46,556 nt of DNA from Clostridia bacterium (GTDB taxonomy: Bacteria > Bacillota > Clostridia > Oscillospirales > CAG-272). Both the position numbers and the translations under genes were made by a program. The stretch is from NCBI GenBank assembly GCA_017463485.1, contig JAFTPD010000017.1:1-46556 (forward strand). The letters run 5' to 3'. Every line of letters begins with the position of its first letter. Position 1 is the first letter of the stretch. Under the pieces are notes generated by a model. It ran no database searches and was not told the origin of the DNA. It saw only the letters and a program-made list of their open reading frames with translations. This document shows, one piece after another, positions 1 to 9,678 of this stretch.

Positions 1-1
1 G

Positions 2-2266
2 AAGTCCGGCAACCCCCGCTGGGCATACGACTGCTATCGTCGTTTCATCCAGATGTACTCCGACGTCGTCATGGAAGTCGGCAAGAAGTACTTCGAAGAG
101 CTCATCGACAAGATGAAGGCTGACCGCGGTGTCACTCAGGACGTCGAGCTGACCGCCGAGGACCTGAAGGAGCTGGCTGCTCAGTTCAAGGCTGAGTACA
201 AGGCAAAGATCGGCTCTGATTTCCCCACCGATCCCAAGGAGCAGCTTATCGGCGCAGTTAAGGCAGTATTCCGCAGCTGGGATAACCCCCGTGCAAACGT
301 ATACCGCCGCGACAACGATATTCCTTACAGCTGGGGTACAGCAGTAAACGTACAGGCAATGGCATTCGGTAACATGGGTGATAATTGCGGTACCGGTGTT
401 GCATTTACCCGTGACCCTGCAACCGGTGAGAAGAAGCTCATGGGTGAGTTCCTTACCAACGCACAGGGTGAGGACGTTGTTGCAGGTGTTCGTACTCCTA
501 TGCCTATCGCACAGATGGCAGAGAAGTTCCCCGCAGCATTCGAGCAGTTCAAGCAGGTTTGCGAGATCCTCGAGAACCACTATCACGATATGCAGGACAT
601 GGAGTTCACCATCGAGAACGAAAAGCTCTACATGCTCCAGACCCGTAACGGTAAGAGAACCGCACAGGCTGCTCTCCAGATCGCAGTTGACCTCGTAGCA
701 GAGGGTCACAAGACCAAGGAAGAGGCAGTTCTCATGATCGACCCCAGAAACCTTGACACTCTTCTCCATCCTCAGTTCGACGCTAAGGCTCTTAAGGCTG
801 CGAAGCCAATGGGTAGAGGTCTTGGTGCTTCTCCCGGCGCTGCTTGCGGTCAGGTAGTATTCTCCGCAGAGGACGCAGAGGCTTGGAAGAACGCAGGTAA
901 GAAGGTAGTTCTCGTAAGACTTGAGACCTCTCCCGAGGATATCACAGGTATGAAGGCTGCTCAGGGTATCCTGACAGTTCGCGGCGGTATGACCTCTCAC
1001 GCAGCAGTTGTTGCAAGAGGTATGGGTAAGTGCTGCGTATCCGGTTGCGGTGATATCAACATGGACGAGGAGAACAAGAAGTTCACACTCGCAGGTAAGA
1101 CCTACGTTGAGGGTGATTACATCTCCATCGACGGTTCTACCGGTGCTATCTACGACGGTATCATTCCTACCGTTGACGCAGAGATTTCCGGCAACTTCGG
1201 CACCATCATGGGATGGGCTGACGAGTTCCGTACCCTTAAGGTAAGAACCAACGCTGATACTCCCGCAGACGCTAAGAAGGCTCGCGAGCTGGGCGCTGAG
1301 GGTATCGGTCTTTGCCGTACCGAGCACATGTTCTTTGAGGCTGAAAGAATTGCAGCATTCAGAGAGATGATCTGCTCCGACACTGCTGAGGAGAGAGAAG
1401 TTGCACTTGCAAAGATTCTTCCTTACCAGCAGTCCGACTTCGAGAAGCTCTACGAGGCTCTCGAGGGCACTCCCGTTTGCATCAGATTCCTTGATCCTCC
1501 TCTCCACGAGTTCGTTCCTACCACTGACGAGGACATTGCTGCTCTCGCACAGGCACAGAACAAGACCGTTGATGACATCAAGGCTATCATTTCCTCTCTC
1601 CACGAATTCAACCCCATGATGGGTCACCGTGGATGCCGTCTGGCAGTAACCTATCCCGAGATCGCAAAGATGCAGACCGCAGCAGTTATCCGCGCTGCTA
1701 TCAACGTACAGAAGAATCATCCCGAGTGGAAGCTCGTCCCCGAGATCATGATTCCTCTGGTTGGCGACGTTAAGGAGCTTAAGTACGTTAAGAGCGTAGT
1801 TGTTGCAACCGCTGATGCAGAGATCGCTGCAGCAGGCGTTGAGCTGGACTACGAGGTTGGTACTATGATCGAAATCCCCAGAGCTTGCCTTACCGCTGAT
1901 GAGATCGCTGCTAACGCAGACTTCTTCTGCTTCGGTACTAACGACCTTACTCAGATGACCTATGGCTTCTCCCGTGACGACGCAGGTAAGTTCCTCAACG
2001 CTTACTACGACGCAAAGATCTTCGAGAACGATCCCTTCGCAAAGCTCGACACCACCGGTGTTGGCAAGCTGATGAACATGGCAGTAAGCCTCGGCAGACC
2101 CGTAAACAAGAACCTCCACGTAGGTATCTGCGGTGAGCACGGTGGCGACCCCACATCCGTAGAGTTCTGCCACTCCATCGGTCTTGACTACGTATCTTGC
2201 TCGCCCTTCCGCGTGCCGATCGCACGTCTTGCTGCTGCACAGGCTGCAATTAAGGACAACAAGTAA
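2..2266 (+). CDS. ppdK: pyruvate, phosphate dikinase (5'-truncated by window edge)
   Basis: Interconverts PEP, AMP and PPi with pyruvate, ATP and Pi in the cytoplasm; in anaerobes it often replaces or supplements pyruvate kinase. The frame is open from base 2 and starts mid-protein (KSGNPRWAYDCYRRFIQMYS), so roughly the first 120 of about 875 residues are missing. Visible are the end of the nucleotide-binding domain, the swivelling phosphohistidine domain with GGMTSHAAVVARGMG (about 1 kb in; the His in TSHA is phosphorylated), and the PEP/pyruvate barrel with EVGTMIEIPRA, FGTNDLTQMTYG and the catalytic-Cys loop GICGEHGGDP. The next downstream ATG at 53 is internal to the conserved region and is not the real start. 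Codon use is strongly biased (AAG for Lys, CGT for Arg, GTT/GTA for Val), as in a highly expressed gene. A strong terminator follows. Confidence 0.97.
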   Translation, partial: KSGNPRWAYDCYRRFIQMYSDVVMEVGKKYFEELIDKMKADRGVTQDVELTAEDLKELAAQFKAEYKAKIGSDFPTDPKEQLIGAVKAVFRSWDNPRANVYRRDNDIPYSWGTAVNVQAMAFGNMGDNCGTGVAFTRDPATGEKKLMGEFLTNAQGEDVVAGVRTPMPIAQMAEKFPAAFEQFKQVCEILENHYHDMQDMEFTIENEKLYMLQTRNGKRTAQAALQIAVDLVAEGHKTKEEAVLMIDPRNLDTLLHPQFDAKALKAAKPMGRGLGASPGAACGQVVFSAEDAEAWKNAGKKVVLVRLETSPEDITGMKAAQGILTVRGGMTSHAAVVARGMGKCCVSGCGDINMDEENKKFTLAGKTYVEGDYISIDGSTGAIYDGIIPTVDAEISGNFGTIMGWADEFRTLKVRTNADTPADAKKARELGAEGIGLCRTEHMFFEAERIAAFREMICSDTAEEREVALAKILPYQQSDFEKLYEALEGTPVCIRFLDPPLHEFVPTTDEDIAALAQAQNKTVDDIKAIISSLHEFNPMMGHRGCRLAVTYPEIAKMQTAAVIRAAINVQKNHPEWKLVPEIMIPLVGDVKELKYVKSVVVATADAEIAAAGVELDYEVGTMIEIPRACLTADEIAANADFFCFGTNDLTQMTYGFSRDDAGKFLNAYYDAKIFENDPFAKLDTTGVGKLMNMAVSLGRPVNKNLHVGICGEHGGDPTSVEFCHSIGLDYVSCSPFRVPIARLAAAQAAIKDNK

Positions 2267-2294
2267 TTAAATTTACCGTAAGGTGAAAAGAGAG

Positions 2295-2333
2295 ATACCC
2301 ACAGTATCCTTCGGGATGCTGTGGGTATTTTGG
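2295..2333 (+). terminator. rho-independent terminator of ppdK
   Basis: A 15-bp stem (ATACCCACAGTATCC, with one G-T pair) closes on a TTCG tetraloop and runs into TTTTGGTTT. It lies just after the ppdK stop and before the next RBS. Confidence 0.9.
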
Positions 2334-2347
2334 TTTGAGGTAACAAA

Positions 2348-3088
2348 ATGATACAAGACCTTCATTCACATACGTATTATTCGTTCTGCGGCAAGGACAA
2401 GCCTGACACTATCGTCGAGGCGGCGATAGCGGGCGGTATTGAGCTGTTCGGAATTTGTGACCACAATTACGGAATAGGGTACTGCCATCCTGAATTTTTT
2501 CATTCGGGCACCGTTCTTTCAAAGGACTACGGAAGATCAATAAAGGGCTATTATGACCATATTGATTCAGTGCGCAAAAGATATGCAGACAGAATAAAAA
2601 TCCTTGTCGGAATTGAAATATCCACGTCAAGTCACCCTTGCTGGCATTTGCCCGAGGGACAGGACGTGTCCTACTTTGACTACTGCCTTCTTGAAAGCCT
2701 TGATGCAAAGGACAGCGTCACGGGCGGCGACTTGTTCGCCTACGCCAAAAGATGCGGCACGCCCATGGTAGGTATCGCGCACACCAATATGTTTAAATTT
2801 ATACAGTCGCGCGGAGAAGACCCGCTTGAGTATTTTTCACGCATGGCAGAAGAAAATATCTTCTGGGAAATGAACGTCAGCTACGACTCTATACATCAGT
2901 ACCGCGTGCATCAGTATATGCTTGACTTTTTTGAGAGCGAGGAGCAGCAGGATATAGTCCGCCGCTCTGGTGTCAAGATAAGCGTCGGCTTTGACGGACA
3001 TAAGGTGGAGGATTATCTGCCCGAGCGCGTGGCGGACTACTGCCGCCGACTGGAAGCGTTGAATATCCCAATGCCCTTCGATAATTAA
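2348..3088 (+). CDS. PHP-domain metal-dependent phosphoesterase
   Basis: This 246-residue protein has the polymerase-and-histidinol-phosphatase (PHP) fold layout: DLHSHTYYSFC at residues 4-14 (first metal-binding HxH), CDHNYG near 37-42, VGIEIS (metal-ligand Glu), GIAHTNMFKF and a terminal GFDGHKVEDY (Asp-x-His). These are the usual metal ligands of histidinol phosphatase (HisK) and YcdX-type phosphatases. No his genes are nearby, so a role in histidine synthesis is not supported by context and the substrate is unknown. There is no signal peptide, so it should be cytoplasmic. The start ATG follows a GAGGTAAC ribosome binding site. It sits between two terminators and is probably transcribed alone or by read-through from ppdK. 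Confidence 0.85.
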   Translation: MIQDLHSHTYYSFCGKDKPDTIVEAAIAGGIELFGICDHNYGIGYCHPEFFHSGTVLSKDYGRSIKGYYDHIDSVRKRYADRIKILVGIEISTSSHPCWHLPEGQDVSYFDYCLLESLDAKDSVTGGDLFAYAKRCGTPMVGIAHTNMFKFIQSRGEDPLEYFSRMAEENIFWEMNVSYDSIHQYRVHQYMLDFFESEEQQDIVRRSGVKISVGFDGHKVEDYLPERVADYCRRLEALNIPMPFDN

Positions 3089-3095
3089 AAAAATT

Positions 3096-3128
3096 AAAAA
3101 ACAGGCTGAATTTTCAGCCTGTTTTTTT
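3096..3128. terminator. bidirectional terminator
   Basis: A 9-bp stem (ACAGGCTGA / TCAGCCTGT) is flanked by an A-run on the left and a T-run on the right. It can therefore end both the plus-strand PHP gene and the minus-strand rhamnosidase gene. Confidence 0.9.
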
Positions 3129-3135
3129 GCTTAAA

Positions 3136-5661
3136 TCATTTTTCCTCAAATCTGTATTTGCCCGCAGAAAGAGGAATGATAATGCACTTGCCGTCGCGCT
3201 CGTATTCGTCGAATCGGTGAAGCTCGCCGTTTTGAATAAAGGTGTCGCCGCTTGTAAGTATAGGGAGATAAAGCGTTGCACCGACGGACAGCTCGGTTTC
3301 GTACACAAAACCGTCCTCCATACTCCATTCTGAACGGATAAGTCCTGTGGGAGCTTCAAAGGAAGCCTTGACCCACTTGATGTTTTCCTGACCCTCGGGA
3401 AGCTCGTCCGCCGTGCGTGTGTCCGGCTTTGGTTGGAGAATGACGTGAGTAAATCCAGCATGAGCCTCGTCGCATTCAATACCCGCTATATGTCGGTACA
3501 TCCATTCTGCTACCGCGCCGTAGGCATAATGGTTAAAGGAATTCATATCCTTGTTTCCAAATCCGTGTGCATGTGTGTAGGAATTCCACCGCTCCCATAT
3601 TGTTGTTGCCCCTTGATGCACACTGTAAAGCCAAGAGGGATCCTTTGTCTGAAGAAGCAGGGAATAGGCAAGATCGTTTTCTCCCATATCCGCAAGCACC
3701 TGATTGAGTATGCAAGTTCCCACAAAGCCTGTAGAGAGGGTGTAGTCGTTGGCAATGATTTTTTCACGAAGCTGGTGTACCGCTTCCAGCCGCACATCCG
3801 CATCAAGCAGATCAAACTTCAAAGCCAGCAGGTATGCCGTCTGCGTGCGGTTTTCAGGAAGCAGATAACCGTTCATGTCACAGTAAATACTGCGAAAATG
3901 ATGGCGTATCCGATCAAAAAGCTGACTGTAATGTTCGGCACGATCTTTCTTGCCGATAATTTTTGACATCAGCGACATAAGCTGTGCGTCGTAAGCATAG
4001 TACGCGACCGATATAAGGCTACCGCTCGTAGGCTCGTATGCAAGCCAATCTCCGTATTTATCGACAGGACCCGCAAGCTCACGTGTGGATATCCAGCTCA
4101 TGTACCGTTCCATTGATGCGTAATGCTCGCGGATAATATCAGTGTCGCCGTACATTTTCCATATAATATAAGGAATCGTAATTCCAGCATCCGCCCATGC
4201 AGTAACACCGTAAACGGTTTCAGCCATGTGCGAGGGGGGAACGAGGTTACGGTATGCACCGTCCTTCCGCTGACAGTCGCGCAAGTCTTGAAGCCATTTG
4301 TGAAAGAAAAGCCGCACGTCTGCGTTGTAAGCCGCCGTGTTACAGAAAAGCTGTGTGTCACCCGTCCAACCAAGACGCTCGTCGCGTTGAGGGCAATCTG
4401 TTGGTATAGACAGATAATTTGAACGCTGTCCCCAAATGATGTTGGAAATCAGCCGATTTACGTCCTCATTGGAGGTGGTGATGCGTCCCGTTTCGCGCAG
4501 ATCAGAGCCTAAGGGCAGGGCGCGAAGACGAGATATCTTTACGTCGCCGTCGGATGAGAATTCAAGGTATCTGAAACCAAAAAAGGTATGCGTGGGACGG
4601 TAATGCTGACCGTCGTCATTTCCCAGCACGTAATAAGCCTTGGATTTTGCGCGGCGATAGTTTGCAGTGTATACAGAGCCTGCAGCACCGTCGTTTCCAC
4701 GTGAGAGGAGTCCCGAATCATTGAGCATTTCCGCTACCCGCACCTGTACCGTAACGCCGCACTCTCCGCTGACATTAAAATCAAACACGCCCGCCATATT
4801 TTGTCCCATATCTACCACAGCGATCTGTCCCGACGAAAGAGCAAACGAATCCGTATCTGTAAGTGATTTGATTGCGTTCACCTTGCCGAAATCACTTCCG
4901 TTATCCACGGTTCCCGAGCAGAGCGTGATGCCGACGGGAGAAAGAGTAAGATTACGGCGTATTCTGACGGGCTCGCCAATGTGCGGAGTTATAAATATAT
5001 CCTTTTTAGACACGGTCGGGGTGCACCAGCAAAGCTGACTTGACGATACGGTAGAAAGCGTTGACATAGAAGGATAATTTGCATTGTATACCTCGCCGCC
5101 GTAAATATCTGCCGTTCTGATCGCTCCTCCAACTGAGGCAAGCCATTCTTCGTCGGTGTATAGATCTCTTTTGCCATTAGCGTCAAGTATTTCGATAGAA
5201 GCAATAAAGGATATGTCACCGTCGCCGTATATGCCGTTTGCTATCTGACCGTTATACCAGCCTGAGGAAACAGATGCTACAACAACATTCTCTCCGTCAT
5301 TCAAATAGTCCGTAAGGTCGTATGAAAAGTAAAGCACACGCACGCCGAGATCGGTCCAGCCAGGCTTCAGCTCATCAAATATCTCGCCGTCTGCATCGCT
5401 GTGCGCACAGACTCGCCTGCCGTTGCACCACAGATCAAAAATTCCTAGAGCGGATGCCTTAATTTGTGCATAGCGCACGTTGTTCACGGTAAAGGTGCGC
5501 TTGAAAAGCGTAAGTCCGCCGAGGTCGTCGAGATGTCCCTCGCCCTCGCGCTCGTAATGCTCCTTTGCCCACGGATTTTTCCAATGAGTATCAAGTGTGT
5601 TTTTATCAGGATTAAAGGACAGCCAAAATGCCTTACCTGCGGTCATTAAGTCTTTGCTCAT
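3136..5661 (-). CDS. alpha-L-rhamnosidase, GH78 family, intracellular
   Basis: Hydrolyses terminal alpha-L-rhamnosyl residues from glycosides or plant-derived oligosaccharides. The 841-residue protein has N-terminal beta-sandwich regions (roughly residues 1-330) and an (alpha/alpha)6 barrel with the GH78 hallmark IPTDCPQRDERLGWTGD near residue 425, which carries the acidic active-site cluster, and GATTIWERWNSY near 687. No signal peptide is visible, so it should act on imported oligosaccharides. I chose the ATG at 5661 because CGGAGGTATTAC precedes it directly; the ATG nine codons upstream has no RBS, and the RBS lies inside that extension. A TTGACA/TAAAAT promoter lies just upstream. It is flanked by terminators, so it is monocistronic. 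Confidence 0.93.
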   Translation of the reverse strand: MSKDLMTAGKAFWLSFNPDKNTLDTHWKNPWAKEHYEREGEGHLDDLGGLTLFKRTFTVNNVRYAQIKASALGIFDLWCNGRRVCAHSDADGEIFDELKPGWTDLGVRVLYFSYDLTDYLNDGENVVVASVSSGWYNGQIANGIYGDGDISFIASIEILDANGKRDLYTDEEWLASVGGAIRTADIYGGEVYNANYPSMSTLSTVSSSQLCWCTPTVSKKDIFITPHIGEPVRIRRNLTLSPVGITLCSGTVDNGSDFGKVNAIKSLTDTDSFALSSGQIAVVDMGQNMAGVFDFNVSGECGVTVQVRVAEMLNDSGLLSRGNDGAAGSVYTANYRRAKSKAYYVLGNDDGQHYRPTHTFFGFRYLEFSSDGDVKISRLRALPLGSDLRETGRITTSNEDVNRLISNIIWGQRSNYLSIPTDCPQRDERLGWTGDTQLFCNTAAYNADVRLFFHKWLQDLRDCQRKDGAYRNLVPPSHMAETVYGVTAWADAGITIPYIIWKMYGDTDIIREHYASMERYMSWISTRELAGPVDKYGDWLAYEPTSGSLISVAYYAYDAQLMSLMSKIIGKKDRAEHYSQLFDRIRHHFRSIYCDMNGYLLPENRTQTAYLLALKFDLLDADVRLEAVHQLREKIIANDYTLSTGFVGTCILNQVLADMGENDLAYSLLLQTKDPSWLYSVHQGATTIWERWNSYTHAHGFGNKDMNSFNHYAYGAVAEWMYRHIAGIECDEAHAGFTHVILQPKPDTRTADELPEGQENIKWVKASFEAPTGLIRSEWSMEDGFVYETELSVGATLYLPILTSGDTFIQNGELHRFDEYERDGKCIIIPLSAGKYRFEEK

Positions 5662-5693
5662 TGTAATACCTCCGATTGAATTTTCCAAATGCT

Positions 5694-5722
5694 ATTTTAC
5701 TACATAATGGCTTTCTTGTCAA
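5694..5722 (-). promoter_or_regulatory. promoter of the rhamnosidase gene
   Basis: Read on the minus strand: TTGACA (5717-5722), 17 bp, TAAAAT (5694-5699), about 30 bp before the chosen start codon. Confidence 0.75.
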
Positions 5723-5744
5723 TAGCTTTACAGCAGTATAACGC

Positions 5745-5776
5745 AAAAATTAACCCCTCCAACAGGGAGGGGTTAA
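5745..5776 (-). terminator. terminator of the ABC transporter gene
   Basis: An 11-bp perfect stem (TTAACCCCTCC / GGAGGGGTTAA) with a 5-nt loop is followed on the minus strand by TTTTT. It lies 10 bp past the stop at 5786. Confidence 0.9.
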
Positions 5777-5785
5777 TAAATAAAA

Positions 5786-8700
5786 TTATTCTGTTCTCAA
5801 AGCCACAACGGGGTCCTTCTTAGCCGCCGCAAGGGAGGGGATAAGTCCCGCAACGGTGGTAAGCACCATACTGATGAGGACAAGGATAGCCGCCGCGCCT
5901 GCGGGCAGGATAGCCTTGATGGTGGGAATACCCGACAACAGATAGATGATTCCGTTGATAGGCAGTGTGAGCAGCAGGGTAAACAGAATACCGATAGCAC
6001 CCGCCGCAAAGCCGATAATAATTGTTTCGGCGTTGAACACCCGTGAAATATCCGATTTTGATGCGCCCATTGCGCGGAGAATACCGATCTCCTTGGTGCG
6101 CTCCAATACCGAGATATAGGTGATGATTCCGATCATAATAGAGGACACCACCAGCGATACCGCGACGAAAGCGATAAGGACGTAGGAGATAACGTCGATA
6201 ATGGTGGAGATAGAGGACATAAGTATTCCGATCATATCGGTGTACTGGAGCTTGTCGATCTCCTCAACGCTCTCGTTGTAGTCGGTGATAAACTGCTCGA
6301 TAGAATCCTTAGCGGCAAAGTCCTTGGCATAGAAGTTGATGGAGGCGGGGGTAGCCGCGCTTGCATCTCCCATAAGCTTCAGGTTGGAATTGAAAGTAGC
6401 ATCCGTCTGCGGAGCCATGCTGTAAAGCACGTCCTGAAGCTCGTTGAACTGATCGTCAGGCATAAGCTGCATCAAGGTAATGAAATTATCCTCGGTCACG
6501 CTCATTTGCATGATCTGCTCATTCATGTAGTCGTAAATATTCTCCATAGCCTCCTCGCCGCACATCTGCTGAAGACCGATAATGGTGGTGAATACCTGCT
6601 CTTGATCAAAAATGGGGAGCAGAAGCAGCAGATTTTGGGGAGTGACGGTCAAAACGTCACTGGAAAGCTGGAGACAAAGTCCCTCAACCATCTGAGGCGA
6701 AACCTGCTCTATCATAGCGGCAACCAACGCCTGCCGCTCCTCGTTTGACATGACGCTCGCAAATCCGATAAAGGTGTCCTTGTTAACGGGAGGAGTTTCG
6801 GCATATCCCGCGCGAACCTGCTCGGTCATATATGCATACAGCGTATCCATGGTAGCCGCATCAATGGTGCGGATCAGCTTGTCGATATTGTCCTTGGTGT
6901 ATACGGTTCTTTCAAATTTCAGACCTGTGAGCACGTTGTGATCGGGGGTTGCCTTTTGCTGAGCTATGATATCGCTCTCACCGTTCTTTTCAAGGATAAG
7001 ATCCGTCAGCTCCTTGGTGTATCCGATAGCGCCCGAAATGGAGGTTGCGGATACGCCCTCGCGAGGACGTATGATACCCGTTATTTTAAGCTCTATACCG
7101 TTTTCGGTAACAAACTTTTCCTGATCGTAGCCGATAGAATTGCGCTCGTCGTACCAAACGGGATACTGCTTCCCGTCAACGGTGTATCCGTCGTTAACGT
7201 CATAGTCGTAGGGAGTATAAAAGTCCGACGTGTTGAGTAACATGAACGTCATGTTGAGGAAGTCGTCGTAGGTATAGGGATCGAGAGGAGTGGTGTCGTA
7301 CTCGCCATCCTGCATGAGTGAATTCATGATATCCTCAAGCTCACCCTGATCAAGCACGCCCAGCATATAAAGCGTCATCTTGCTTATCTGGTTGTTTCGG
7401 CTGACTACCAGCACGACCTCGTCTGCCTCGTCTGCCCATTCGCCCGCAATGACCTCATACTGCTGATCGAGCAGGTCGTCGTTGTCGATCATTTCGGACA
7501 GAACGTTCATTCCGCCCATACTGCTCATACCGGAGCTGTTCATCATGTCGCTGACGCCCGAGAAAGCCTCGCCCATATTTTCAAATATGGTAGTGGGATT
7601 TACCTGCGTTTTTCCGTCGGATGTGAATACCTGAAGGTCAAAATCGTAGGTGTACTGTATGTCGCTGACATGCTCCTTGATATCGTCGTAATGCTCGTCA
7701 AGATATTCCTTGAACGCTTCAAGGTTATTGCTGACGGTCGCGCTCATAGCGCCCATCATAGTGCCGAGGGAGTCGTCAACGTAGATCATATCCGAATCCT
7801 TGTGGTCCTCACTCTCGTCCACCTGTGTCATAGCCGACATCATAGCCTCAAGATCGCGTGTTTCCTTGGTAATGGAAAGAGGATAAGTAGAAAGCGTATC
7901 CTCCTGCACGGTGTCGATATACGCTTGAATTCCCGTTGACAGTGCAAGGATAAGTGCGATACCGATAATACCGATGCTTCCCGCAAAGGAGGTAAGCACA
8001 GTGCGTCCCTTTTTGGTCATAAGGTTGTTGAGGGACAGACTTAGTGCCGTACCGAATGACATGGAGGTCTTCTTGCTTTTCTTGACCTCGGTCTTGCGTA
8101 CCACACCCTCAGGCTCGCCCTCGTAGTGATAGGGGTCGGAGTCGTCGATAACTCTGCCGTCAAGCAGCTTTACGATTCGGGTGGAGTATTTTTCGGCAAG
8201 CTCGGGATTATGAGTAACCATGATGACGAGCTTATTCTTTGCGATATCCTTGAGGATATCCATTATCTGAATACTCGTCGCCGTGTCAAGCGCGCCCGTG
8301 GGCTCGTCCGCAAGCAGGATATCGGGGTCGTTGACAATGGCGCGGGCGATAGCCACACGCTGCATCTGACCTCCCGACATCTGGTTAGGCTTCTTTTTGA
8401 GCTGATCGCCAAGTCCCACGCGCTCCAAAGCCTCAGTCGCGCGGCGACGGCGCTCTGCCTTGGAAACACCCGACAGCGTAAGTGCAAGCTCTACGTTGGC
8501 AAGCACCGTCTGGTGGGGGATAAGGTTGTAGCTCTGAAAGACGAAGCCAACACTGTGATTTCTGTAAGTGTCCCAATCGGAATCCTCAAAGTTCTTTGTG
8601 GATTTTCCGTTGATGATAAGGTCGCCGTCAGTATATCTGTCAAGTCCGCCTATGATGTTGAGCAAGGTAGTCTTACCGCATCCCGACTGACCGAGGACGG

Positions 8701-8803
8701 ACACGAATTCATTTTCGCGGAATTCAATGTCAGCTCCGTTCAGTGCGTGGACGGGTGTATCACCCGTGTCATACACTTTGGAAATGTTTTTGAGTTGAAG
8801 CAA
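5786..8803 (-). CDS. ABC transporter, ATPase fused to FtsX/MacB-type permease
   Basis: A MacB/LolDE-type mechanotransmission ABC protein of 1005 residues. Residues 1-230 are a LolD-like ATPase: Walker A GQSGCGKTT near 40, signature MSGGQMQRV near 144, Walker B ILLADEPTGALD near 165 and H-loop VMVTHN-like MVTHNPE. A first membrane helix near 270-295 (GSIGIIGIALILALSTGI) is followed by about 560 extracytoplasmic residues. Three more helices lie after 855, including the FtsX signature RTKEIGILRAMGAS. Such proteins export peptides, lipids or antibiotics, or signal to cell-wall enzymes; no substrate can be inferred. The start is a TTG, chosen because GGAGG lies 7 nt upstream and the ATPase domain begins there (MLQLKNISKVY). 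A TATAAT at 8868-8873 could be its -10, but a good -35 is missing. It lies downstream of mecA on the same strand with a 140-bp gap. Confidence 0.9.
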   Translation of the reverse strand: MLQLKNISKVYDTGDTPVHALNGADIEFRENEFVSVLGQSGCGKTTLLNIIGGLDRYTDGDLIINGKSTKNFEDSDWDTYRNHSVGFVFQSYNLIPHQTVLANVELALTLSGVSKAERRRRATEALERVGLGDQLKKKPNQMSGGQMQRVAIARAIVNDPDILLADEPTGALDTATSIQIMDILKDIAKNKLVIMVTHNPELAEKYSTRIVKLLDGRVIDDSDPYHYEGEPEGVVRKTEVKKSKKTSMSFGTALSLSLNNLMTKKGRTVLTSFAGSIGIIGIALILALSTGIQAYIDTVQEDTLSTYPLSITKETRDLEAMMSAMTQVDESEDHKDSDMIYVDDSLGTMMGAMSATVSNNLEAFKEYLDEHYDDIKEHVSDIQYTYDFDLQVFTSDGKTQVNPTTIFENMGEAFSGVSDMMNSSGMSSMGGMNVLSEMIDNDDLLDQQYEVIAGEWADEADEVVLVVSRNNQISKMTLYMLGVLDQGELEDIMNSLMQDGEYDTTPLDPYTYDDFLNMTFMLLNTSDFYTPYDYDVNDGYTVDGKQYPVWYDERNSIGYDQEKFVTENGIELKITGIIRPREGVSATSISGAIGYTKELTDLILEKNGESDIIAQQKATPDHNVLTGLKFERTVYTKDNIDKLIRTIDAATMDTLYAYMTEQVRAGYAETPPVNKDTFIGFASVMSNEERQALVAAMIEQVSPQMVEGLCLQLSSDVLTVTPQNLLLLLPIFDQEQVFTTIIGLQQMCGEEAMENIYDYMNEQIMQMSVTEDNFITLMQLMPDDQFNELQDVLYSMAPQTDATFNSNLKLMGDASAATPASINFYAKDFAAKDSIEQFITDYNESVEEIDKLQYTDMIGILMSSISTIIDVISYVLIAFVAVSLVVSSIMIGIITYISVLERTKEIGILRAMGASKSDISRVFNAETIIIGFAAGAIGILFTLLLTLPINGIIYLLSGIPTIKAILPAGAAAILVLISMVLTTVAGLIPSLAAAKKDPVVALRTE

Positions 8804-8943
8804 TTCTGCGCCTCCGTTCTTTTTAAAAGATTTTTGTCGTATTTTAGTCGCATCTTATAACTTAAAAATTATAACATACTTTTTTTAACGCAATATTAAA
8901 TAGTATAAGATTTAAAAAAAGGTTACAAAAGGCATACAACTTC

Positions 8944-9663
8944 CTAACATTTCGACAGTAAATTCACCGCATTCTCGGGGCAGATGAGGTCTGCATGCTC
9001 ATAAAGCCGATCCTCTGCGCCCTCAGACATTATCCGCTTGCCGTATTCGGCAATGAAAGCGTATCTGTCGCCGATACGGTAATAGCCGCCTGCAGACAGA
9101 AAAAGCACAAGATATGCGGTATTGTTTTTGTCTATGTAGGCACGACTTTCCGGCTTTTCGCCCATATCCGCAAGTCTGCGGCAAACGGATATAAGGGGAT
9201 TTATACCGTCAAATGCAAAAACAAAGGGACGAAGCCGCGTCTTGACGGAGAGCGCGTTTTCCTTTTCACGGGTAGATATGCTCATACGATTATCCTGCTT
9301 TCCCGAATTTATTTGCTTTTTTGATATGTCCGTTTGCTCCGAGTCCTCGGTGAGCCGTTCAAGCAAGGCGCGCTCAGGGGGCGTCAGCGCGTCAGAATTA
9401 GCCCTCTCTGTGCGGGGACTTTGTATTTTCGTGACGAATATCTCGCATCCTCCGCCGCGGCTGGTGTAAAGCTGAATGAAAAGTCTTTCGCCCTCGGTAT
9501 CAAAATTCACCTCCGCGCGCGCGTCGTCGAATATGTGCCTGAACGCCTCTCGGGTGTCCTCGCTGGTGCAATCCAGCTCATCGCAATTAAGGTGATACTT
9601 TACCATATCGGGCGGGGTGAGCATTATTTTGAGCTTACCCTCGCCAATTCTTATAAGTTCCAT
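8944..9663 (-). CDS. mecA: MecA-family adaptor protein
   Basis: MecA proteins deliver substrates to the ClpC unfoldase; in Bacillus subtilis MecA targets ComK. This 239-residue protein has the family layout. The N-terminal substrate-binding part begins MELIRIGEGKLKIMLTPPDM and contains DDARAEVNFDTEGERLFIQ. A variable linker of about 110-130 follows. The C-terminal domain runs from FVFAFDGINPLISVCRRL to YAFIAEYGKRI, matching the FxFxD...LSRRL and LxEYG blocks of MecA. RBS GGAGATTT precedes the ATG. A 6-bp hairpin (GCCGAC/GTCGGC, 9679-9698) lies in the leader just before the RBS, and a TATAAT-like -10 lies beyond it. The assignment is by sequence pattern; clpC is not in the window. Confidence 0.8.
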   Translation of the reverse strand: MELIRIGEGKLKIMLTPPDMVKYHLNCDELDCTSEDTREAFRHIFDDARAEVNFDTEGERLFIQLYTSRGGGCEIFVTKIQSPRTERANSDALTPPERALLERLTEDSEQTDISKKQINSGKQDNRMSISTREKENALSVKTRLRPFVFAFDGINPLISVCRRLADMGEKPESRAYIDKNNTAYLVLFLSAGGYYRIGDRYAFIAEYGKRIMSEGAEDRLYEHADLICPENAVNLLSKC

Positions 9664-9678
9664 TAGAAATCTCCGTTC

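Noticed and set aside
8868-8896. Promoter of the ABC transporter gene (TATAAT at 8868-8873 on the minus strand).
   Set aside because: No acceptable -35 at 16-18 bp; a TTGCGT lies only 14 bp away. Mentioned with the gene but not called.
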